From positions 1 through 10,583 of the forward strand of contig JABMOA010000137.1 of NCBI GenBank assembly GCA_013204355.1: a stretch of 10,583 nucleotides of DNA. The letters are read 5' to 3'. The notes below the pieces were generated by a model. The model worked only from the letters and a program-made list of their open reading frames with translations. It ran no database searches and had not been told where the DNA came from. This DNA comes from Candidatus Woesearchaeota archaeon (GTDB taxonomy: Archaea > Nanobdellota > Nanobdellia > Woesearchaeales > GW2011-AR9). This document shows, piece after piece, positions 6,784 through 10,583 of this stretch (position 1 is the stretch's first letter; the number at the start of each line of letters is the position of its first letter). A program made the position numbers and the translations under genes.

Positions 6784-7674
6784 TTATTTTTTCTCAACTC
6801 TAAATGCATGATCTAAATCTTCTTTTGTATATGAATTAGGAACTTTACCTGTATCAGCATACATAAACAAAGCAGTATCAAAAACTGTATCAGCTGCACT
6901 TAGAATTACTTTTGTCAAGGTAATATATAGAATCCATAAAATAATGAATCCTACACCTACGGAAAAAACTCCATCAAGGAAAAATAATATTGCTGGAATT
7001 ACAAATATAATAAAACCGATAACTCCTACTAAACGTTCTACAACATTTAATCCTAAATATTTTACAAGACTCTCGCCCCATGTCTTCTTAATTGTATTAT
7101 ATGAAGATTTTAAACTATCAATAGGTCCTGTCCCTTTAATCATAATTGATGGGACAACAAAGATACTTACAATTTTCCATGCAAGACCCGCTAATCCAAT
7201 TAACATTTTGGCGATACTACCAACAACCCCACTTTTTTCTCTTGCTTTGCTTTCAGCCGCATTAATAATTATACCAACAGTTCCAGTTAGCAATGCCCAT
7301 TTAATCAGTTGTCCCTTTCGGTTCAATGCAGCTTTTACACCTTCCATGAACGTCGCATCGCCACCTTCAAATCTTGTTTTAGCAATATGAACAATTGCGG
7401 CATGTGAAAAAACGCCCATAAATATCTCTAAAAAGAAAAATAATAATCCAAAGAAAGCCATCACTGTAATTGGAGGAATAACTTGTTGAACAAGCAAAGT
7501 TATAATAAATGGGAATAATAATAATAAGAATAATCCAATCGTAAAAATCACGCTTAAAATAGGAAATGCCAAAATTTCTTTATCAGCTTTAATAACTGCA
7601 AAAGTTTTCTTTGTGATGTCCCAACTTCGTGCAAGACGTTCCTTATAGGGTATTTTTTTGATGGTATTAAACAT
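6784..7674 (-). CDS. Six-helix membrane protein, DUF6159-like
   Basis: A 296-residue polytopic membrane protein of unknown function. Hydrophobic segments that look membrane-spanning lie near residues 35-61, 66-92, 120-138, 150-176, 212-235 and 237-262. The basic N-terminal stretch KKIPYKERLARSWDITKKTF (5-24) is the conserved lead-in of DUF6159-type proteins. So are the short motif around FEGGDATFMEGV (102-113) and the charged C-terminal tail. There are no catalytic motifs, signal peptide or transporter signature. The family assignment is from memory of the pattern and should be treated as moderate. A TATA box 26.5 bp before the ATG supports the start. Neighbours give no functional hint: it is convergent with the RNA methyltransferase gene and divergent from the peptidase gene. 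Confidence 0.75.
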   Translation of the reverse strand: MFNTIKKIPYKERLARSWDITKKTFAVIKADKEILAFPILSVIFTIGLFLLLLFPFIITLLVQQVIPPITVMAFFGLLFFFLEIFMGVFSHAAIVHIAKTRFEGGDATFMEGVKAALNRKGQLIKWALLTGTVGIIINAAESKAREKSGVVGSIAKMLIGLAGLAWKIVSIFVVPSIMIKGTGPIDSLKSSYNTIKKTWGESLVKYLGLNVVERLVGVIGFIIFVIPAILFFLDGVFSVGVGFIILWILYITLTKVILSAADTVFDTALFMYADTGKVPNSYTKEDLDHAFRVEKK

Positions 7675-7696
7675 ATTCTACTAATGGCTTATTTTA

Positions 7697-7704
7697 TTTA
7701 TAAA
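7697..7704 (-). promoter_or_regulatory. TATA box of the DUF6159-like gene
   Basis: TTTATAAA is centred 26.5 bp before the ATG at 7674, implying a leaderless mRNA. Confidence 0.6.
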
Positions 7705-7750
7705 ACTTTCTTCATAAATTTAAAAAATACCTCTTCTCCACAATCACAAT

Positions 7751-7758
7751 CCTTTTAA
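7751..7758 (+). promoter_or_regulatory. TATA box of the M29-like peptidase gene
   Basis: CCTTTTAA is centred 26.5 bp before the ATG at 7782, the third copy of this core at the same spacing in the window. Confidence 0.6.
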
Positions 7759-7781
7759 AACTCAAATACAATTCTATCTAT

Positions 7782-8828
7782 ATGTACGGACTTCCTAAAA
7801 TTCTGATGGATAAAGTAGAAAAGAATACTTCTCAGTTTTATAAAATCCTTAAAAATTCACTTAAAGTAAAAGGAGAAGAAATTTTGATAATAAGTGATTA
7901 TGGAAATGAAGATAATATTTTAGCACCCATGTTAGCATATGGATATTATACAGCTGCTAAATCAAAAAAGATGAATGTAAACTTATTATTTCAAGATGTT
8001 AAAAAAGGTTTCATGTTTGCAGATGATCATGTTGTCAAAGCAATTGAACATTTAGGAAAAAATAATATTGTTATTCTTGCTCTTTCAAACAAATTAGGAA
8101 GATTTGGGCAGGAAAACTCATTTCGTAATTTTTGTAAAGACCAAAATCATAGATTTCTATCTGCAACAGGCTTGGGAGATGTAAAAACAGCATATTACCA
8201 ACAATTTATGGAAGCGATGTCTGTGAATCATAGCAGAATGAAAAAGAAAGGATATCAAATAAAAAAGCAATGGGATAAAGCAAAAATTATTCGTGTCAAG
8301 ACAGAGGCGGGAACGGACATCACATTTGATGTAGAAGGCATGGAAGCAATCGCAAACATCGGAGAATATCATCAACCAGGTGAAGGCGGTAATATGCCGG
8401 CTGGTGAAGTATACATCCCACCTCAAGGATATCATGGGGTTAATGGAGTATTTGTCATTGATGGAAGTATGAAAACAGAAAATGGCGCAGTGCTCTTAAA
8501 TACACCAATAACTGTACATGTTAAAGAAGGAAGAGTTGTACAATTAGAAGGTGAACAAGCACATCTTCTTGAAGAAACATTTCAAAAATTTGAAGCACGT
8601 GCAAAATATCCTGACCGTGTAAGATATATCGCTGAGCTAGGGGTTGGTATTAATCCAGGTGCAGTTTTAATTGGATCTATGATCCTTGATGAAAAAGTAT
8701 ATGGAACAGGCCACATTGCAATTGGAAGTAATTCATGGTTCGGCGGTGCAATTAAAACAATTTATCACGGAGACCAAGTCTTTAAGAAACCTATTTTTTA
8801 TATTGATGGTGTTAAGCAAGAATATTGA
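7782..8828 (+). CDS. M29-like (aminopeptidase T/AmpS-type) metallopeptidase
   Basis: A 348-residue cytoplasmic protein with no signal peptide. The C-terminal half carries the M29 ligand pattern: Glu209 in NMPAGEVYIPP, Glu285 in AELGVG, His311 in GTGHIAIG, and His329/Asp331 in YHGD. These are the residues that hold the two-metal centre in M29 aminopeptidases, which remove N-terminal amino acids from peptides. The N-terminal half (about 25-165) is an alpha/beta domain with weaker similarity. The protein is shorter than the roughly 410-residue characterised enzymes. The Tyr expected seven residues after the first His ligand is Ser318 here, and the loop to His329 is shortened. Activity is thus likely but not certain. 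The stop abuts the tsaC stop with no gap. Confidence 0.8.
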   Translation: MYGLPKILMDKVEKNTSQFYKILKNSLKVKGEEILIISDYGNEDNILAPMLAYGYYTAAKSKKMNVNLLFQDVKKGFMFADDHVVKAIEHLGKNNIVILALSNKLGRFGQENSFRNFCKDQNHRFLSATGLGDVKTAYYQQFMEAMSVNHSRMKKKGYQIKKQWDKAKIIRVKTEAGTDITFDVEGMEAIANIGEYHQPGEGGNMPAGEVYIPPQGYHGVNGVFVIDGSMKTENGAVLLNTPITVHVKEGRVVQLEGEQAHLLEETFQKFEARAKYPDRVRYIAELGVGINPGAVLIGSMILDEKVYGTGHIAIGSNSWFGGAIKTIYHGDQVFKKPIFYIDGVKQEY

Positions 8829-9383
8829 TTATCTTTCTTGAACTTCTTCTTTTTCAACATTCACCAATTTTGAAGGACGTGCTTTTTTCTCTCCTTCATA
8901 AATCATAAAACTTACTTCTGTTTCAATATCATCATCTAAATTTTCAAGCTTTGTCATAAAAGGTTCTCCTGTTTTGTTTGCAGAAGTTGTCACAATTGGA
9001 AATTCTAATTTTGCAACAACTTTAGAAAACCAATGATCTGGCAAACGTACACCTAATGTTTCTTTTCCTTTTACCACAGATGGCGCCACACTTTTTTTAT
9101 TTAGCAAAGGCATGATTAATGTATATGGTCCAGGTAAATTATCTAACCATTCATGTTCAATACAATTTTTTTCAATCCATTTTTTAGAAGGAACCCAGAC
9201 AGAAAGTGGAGCTTCAGGACGTTCTTTAAGCTCTCTAATTTTCTCAACAGATTTTTCTAATAATGCGTTACATCCAATCCCATAAATCGTATCAGTAGGA
9301 TGAATAAAAATTACACCTTCTTTTATTTTTTCTACAATTTCATCAAAACGCATACGCAGTTCTAATTCGGTTAAAACTTCCAT
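8829..9383 (-). CDS. tsaC: L-threonylcarbamoyladenylate synthase, TsaC/YrdC type
   Basis: A 184-residue YrdC-domain enzyme making threonylcarbamoyl-AMP from threonine, bicarbonate and ATP. This is the first step of the universal t6A37 modification of ANN-decoding tRNAs; the KEOPS/Kae1 complex then transfers the group. Visible motifs: PTDTIYGIG (29-37), KERP (53-56), GPYTLIMP (85-92), LGVRLPDH (110-117), TTSANKTGEP (132-141) and RPSKLV (169-174). It lacks the C-terminal Sua5 domain found in many archaea, so it is the short TsaC form. Its TATA box lies inside the GGGGACGG-bounded element upstream. It is convergent with the peptidase gene. Confidence 0.93.
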   Translation of the reverse strand: MEVLTELELRMRFDEIVEKIKEGVIFIHPTDTIYGIGCNALLEKSVEKIRELKERPEAPLSVWVPSKKWIEKNCIEHEWLDNLPGPYTLIMPLLNKKSVAPSVVKGKETLGVRLPDHWFSKVVAKLEFPIVTTSANKTGEPFMTKLENLDDDIETEVSFMIYEGEKKARPSKLVNVEKEEVQER

Positions 9384-9397
9384 TAAAAGAAAATAAT

Positions 9398-9463
9398 GGG
9401 GACGGTTTAAAAACTTTGCCTTGACAAAGTCCCGAATGTTAGTGATCGGAATTTTCCGTCCCC
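9398..9463. repeat. 66-nt element bounded by 8-bp GGGGACGG/CCGTCCCC inverted repeat
   Basis: Perfect 8-bp GC-rich arms (9398-9405 and 9456-9463) enclose two further hairpins. One is ACTTTG/CAAAGT (9413-9418 with 9425-9430) and the other CCGA/TCGG (9432-9435 with 9446-9449), giving a three-way-junction-like fold. The arms resemble GGGGACGG termini that I recall from REP/MITE-like bacterial intergenic elements; that comparison is from memory. The element is far more GC-rich than its surroundings. On the minus strand its stem is followed by a T-rich stretch just before tsaC, so it could also stop transcripts coming from the small ORFs. It contains the tsaC TATA box. Confidence 0.6.
9406..9413 (-). 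promoter_or_regulatory. TATA box of tsaC
   Basis: On the minus strand TTTTTAAA is centred 26.5 bp before the tsaC ATG at 9383. It is directly inside the left arm of the 66-nt inverted-repeat element, so the element appears to provide the tsaC promoter. Confidence 0.55.
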
Positions 9464-9502
9464 ACAGAGGTGTTGAGGTTTTCCTAAAGGGCTGTGTAAA
9501 TA

Positions 9503-9607
9503 TTAAAGGCTGCCAATGGCAGGAAAATCATCTAAAAATGTTTGTGTAAATTCTATTGGTTGATCATACTTCTCAAGAAGCATTGATATACGTTGTTTGA
9601 TATTCAT
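9503..9607 (-). CDS. Small ORF, 34 residues, coupled to the ORF upstream
   Basis: I do not recognise this protein. It starts MNIKQRISMLLEKYDQ and is predicted largely helical and acidic toward the C terminus (FLDDFPA). Its ATG overlaps the TAA of the upstream small ORF by one base (TAATG), and a G-rich GGGGGGTGG lies 6 nt before the ATG. Both suggest translational coupling. Short length and lack of known homologues keep confidence low; it could also be the remnant of a broken gene. Confidence 0.4.
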   Translation of the reverse strand: MNIKQRISMLLEKYDQPIEFTQTFLDDFPAIGSL

Positions 9608-9732
9608 TAAAACCACCCCCCACTCATTTGAAAATCAAATGAATCTTCTTTTGATATGATTGTACGTTCAGTTAAATCTCGTACCTGTTTCTCAAATAAA
9701 TTTCGTATTGTTCGTGTTGTTAAATCTACCAT
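9607..9732 (-). CDS. Small ORF, 41 residues, with strong Shine-Dalgarno site
   Basis: I do not recognise this protein. It starts MVDLTTRTIRNLFEKQ, contains several Arg/Glu pairs and ends SGGWF; it has no membrane segment or signal peptide. A GAGGTGA site (9738-9744) precedes the ATG with 5-nt spacing, the same site that serves the HEPN gene. A leadered mRNA is therefore expected, unlike the leaderless genes around it. The coding sequence includes an 8-bp stem, 3-nt loop hairpin (9624-9642) shortly before the next ORF's start. A real small gene is plausible; length alone gives no proof. Confidence 0.45.
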   Translation of the reverse strand: MVDLTTRTIRNLFEKQVRDLTERTIISKEDSFDFQMSGGWF

Positions 9733-9737
9733 ATTTA

Positions 9738-9744
9738 TCACCTC
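9738..9744 (-). promoter_or_regulatory. Shine-Dalgarno site of the 41-residue ORF
   Basis: GAGGTGA sits 5 nt before the ATG at 9732. It is the best ribosome-binding site in this 576-bp gap and the main reason for calling the ORF. Confidence 0.6.
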
Positions 9745-9753
9745 TTTTTGAAC

Positions 9754-9785
9754 AAAAAAAAGAAGGTTCAGAAAATGATTCTCAT
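9754..9785 (-). promoter_or_regulatory. Possible leader: five-codon ORF followed by a T8 tract
   Basis: On the minus strand GGTGA (9790-9794) lies 4 nt before an ATG at 9785 that opens a five-codon ORF (MRIIF, stop at 9768-9770). Eight consecutive T follow at 9754-9761, then the Shine-Dalgarno site of the 41-residue ORF. The order of leader ORF, T-tract and structural ORF could act as an attenuator. Each part is short enough to be chance. Confidence 0.25.
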
Positions 9786-9830
9786 TTTTTCACCGCCTCT
9801 TTCTTGATATATTCTTACTGTCCTTGGAGG

Positions 9831-9878
9831 TTTATATAGTCTATCCGTACCTGTCCAGTGTGGGGAGTGGTTTATATA
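9831..9878. promoter_or_regulatory. Two TTTATATA boxes exactly 40 bp apart
   Basis: TTTATATA occurs at 9831-9838 and 9871-9878, each preceded by a G-rich stretch (TTGGAGG, GGGAGTGG) and by CTGTCC further upstream (9818-9823, 9851-9856). Read on the minus strand they give TATATAAACC, like the gap promoter box. They could drive the minus-strand small ORFs with a leader of about 75 nt or more. They could also be upstream promoters for the membrane-protein gene on the plus strand. The direction is undecided. Confidence 0.4.
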
Positions 9879-9937
9879 TCGCTTGTTGAAAGTCTTAAAT
9901 TTTATACTTTAAACGCCTCACACACTAGACAAAACAC

Positions 9938-9944
9938 TTAAATA
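9938..9944 (+). promoter_or_regulatory. TATA box of the DUF4190-like gene
   Basis: TTAAATA is centred 25 bp before the ATG at 9966 but only 19 bp before the in-frame GTG at 9960. By the spacing seen throughout the window, this favours ATG 9966 as the start. Confidence 0.5.
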
Positions 9945-9965
9945 TCTTGGGAGATTTATGTGAAT

Positions 9966-10325
9966 ATGCCTGATGCAATCGCAGAAAAACAACCTGAAAT
10001 TGAAATGGAACATTTAACTGCAAAACCAAGAATTACAAAAGAACCAAATTTCCATTCAGAATGGGCAGTAGTCTCATTACTTCTAAGTTTATTTGGATTC
10101 ATTATACCTTTCATATTCAGCACATTAGCTATTATTTTTGCATTAGGAGGTTTAATGCAAACAAATAGAGAAAACATGAAAGGTAAATGGATGGCGGTTC
10201 TCGCAATTCTCTTTGGAATCACAAGTATCATCGTTTATACTATCCTTGTAATTATTGGAATTAATCTTGCACAAGAAATGTTAGCACAATTTGGTGATCT
10301 AAGTATGTTGTTAGGATTAGAATAA
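9966..10325 (+). CDS. Small two-helix membrane protein, DUF4190-like
   Basis: A 119-residue protein counted from ATG 9966. A hydrophilic, charged N-terminal segment (about 1-32) is followed by two strongly hydrophobic helices (about 34-62 and 74-101). A polar loop with MQTNRENMKGKW separates them. The hydrophobic, polar-loop, KGKW/M-A, hydrophobic order is that of DUF4190-type proteins, whose function is unknown. An in-frame GTG at 9960 would add two residues; a GGGAG at 9949-9953 would suit GTG, but the TATA spacing favours the ATG. T5 at 10327-10331 follows the stop. It is convergent with rps8e. The family call is moderate. Confidence 0.7.
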   Translation: MPDAIAEKQPEIEMEHLTAKPRITKEPNFHSEWAVVSLLLSLFGFIIPFIFSTLAIIFALGGLMQTNRENMKGKWMAVLAILFGITSIIVYTILVIIGINLAQEMLAQFGDLSMLLGLE

Positions 10326-10389
10326 ATTTTTAAGATTCATATTTTAAATGATTATAGGATCCTTGAATTAATTAAAGAAAATAATTATT

Positions 10390-10396
10390 AAAAAAA
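10390..10396 (-). terminator. T7 tract after rps8e
   Basis: Seven consecutive T on the minus strand begin 2 nt after the S8e stop codon, followed by more T-rich sequence, a typical archaeal terminator. Confidence 0.55.
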
Positions 10397-10398
10397 CT

Positions 10399-10583
10399 CT
10401 AAATTAAAACACCGTTAAGTGTTCCTTCTTGACCAGGTCTGCTTGTAACTCTTGCTTTCCCCATCTTTGTTTCAACAACAGCTCCTTTTGTAAGGATATT
10501 TCGTCTAACTAAATGTGGGTTTGAAGGATTCTCAACTACAGTTACAATTTCTGTTTTCTGTGTTTTTCCTTTCTGATCTGCAA
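10399..10583 (-). CDS. rps8e: 30S ribosomal protein S8e, C-terminal part
   Basis: Partial: the last 61 codons including the stop are inside the window and the start is beyond the right edge. The visible 60 residues contain TVVENPSNPHLVRRNI, then TKGAVVETKMGKARVTSR, and end in PGQEGTLNGVLI, the conserved C-terminal half of archaeal/eukaryotic S8e. The complete protein is about 125-130 residues in archaea. It is a small-subunit ribosomal component with no bacterial counterpart, so it anchors the window as archaeal. A T7 tract follows the stop. Confidence 0.93.
   Translation of the reverse strand, partial: ADQKGKTQKTEIVTVVENPSNPHLVRRNILTKGAVVETKMGKARVTSRPGQEGTLNGVLI

Larger units (their letters stand above)
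9384..9959. other. 576-bp gap between tsaC and the DUF4190-like gene
   Basis: There is no conventional gene here. In order it holds the tsaC promoter inside the 66-nt inverted-repeat element, two small coupled minus-strand ORFs, and a possible leader with five-codon ORF and T8 tract. Beyond those come the two TTTATATA boxes, an imperfect inverted pair GTCCAGTGTG/CACACTAGAC (9853-9862, 9921-9930), and the promoter of the plus-strand gene. I see no tRNA, no CRISPR repeat and no recognisable snoRNA boxes. Confidence 0.6.

Noticed and set aside
6752..6811. 20-codon plus-strand ORF with an internal AGGAGG sequence in the convergent gap
   Set aside because: It runs into the 3' end of the DUF6159-like gene on the other strand, has no ribosome-binding site before its ATG, and the AGGAGG lies inside it with no start downstream.
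6944..7390. 148-codon plus-strand open frame
   Set aside because: It lies wholly antisense to the membrane-protein gene, is rich in Pro/Thr/Ile as expected from reversed hydrophobic codons, and has no promoter.
9398..9463. tRNA-like reading of the GGGGACG...CGTCCCC unit as an acceptor stem
   Set aside because: There is no T-arm GTTCRANNC pattern, no recognisable D-arm and no anticodon arm of correct spacing on either strand, and the length (66 nt) is short.
9662..9684. Hairpin GTACG/CGTAC as an RNA element
   Set aside because: It has only five base pairs with a 13-nt loop inside a putative coding ORF, within chance expectation.
9960..9965. GTG start two codons upstream for the DUF4190-like protein
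   Set aside because: The TATA box is only 19 bp from the GTG but 25 bp from the ATG; a GGGAG 6 nt before the GTG leaves some doubt.
9956..10231. 91-codon minus-strand open frame
   Set aside because: It is antisense to the DUF4190-like gene, whose helix pattern and promoter spacing make the plus strand the real one.
1..10583. CRISPR array, transposase gene or prophage module
   Set aside because: No regularly spaced direct repeats, no transposase or integrase motif, and no phage structural genes were seen.

Overview
The window is low-GC archaeal chromosomal DNA. Three things support this: the C-terminal end of ribosomal protein S8e at the right edge (archaea and eukaryotes only), a Trm4/NSUN-type RNA m5C methyltransferase, and TATA-type promoters. 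A TATA-like box is centred 25-28 bp upstream of ten start codons, the spacing expected when transcription begins at the start codon itself (leaderless mRNA). Internal genes instead carry a GAGGTGA-type Shine-Dalgarno site. A bacterial-type GAPDH, a full-length RelA/SpoT homologue and a short stand-alone TsaC suggest a DPANN archaeon of the Woesearchaeota/Pacearchaeota kind. That placement is inference from gene content, not from a marker tree.

Left part (1-4615): the N-terminal 303 residues of a Rad50-type DNA-repair ATPase (minus) lie behind a thymidine-kinase-like protein with a degenerate P-loop (minus). Divergent from these is a 625-residue RelA/SpoT homologue whose ppGpp-hydrolase site is destroyed while its synthetase appears intact. 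A class I GAPDH (minus) meets it tail to tail with a 4-bp overlap.

Middle (4668-7674): a two-gene operon encodes a winged-helix/minimal-nucleotidyltransferase fusion and a HEPN protein, a toxin-antitoxin-like pair. An 18-bp perfect palindrome sits between the operon's TATA box and start codon. Divergent from it is the NSUN RNA methyltransferase. A six-helix membrane protein of the DUF6159 type follows on the minus strand.

Right part (7782-10583): an M29-like metallopeptidase (plus) abuts the tRNA t6A enzyme TsaC (minus). The 576 bp between tsaC and the next gene is the least conventional stretch. It holds a 66-nt GGGGACGG/CCGTCCCC-bounded element that contains the tsaC TATA box, and two tiny overlapping ORFs behind a strong Shine-Dalgarno site. 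Upstream of those are a five-codon leader ORF with a T8 tract and several strong TATA-like boxes flanked by inverted arms. A small two-helix membrane protein (plus) and rps8e (minus, partial) close the window.

Most genes are separate housekeeping or stress units rather than one pathway. The parts most worth testing are the synthetase-only RSH, the autoregulated MNT-HEPN pair with a non-standard HEPN motif, and the small-ORF region at 9503-9840.
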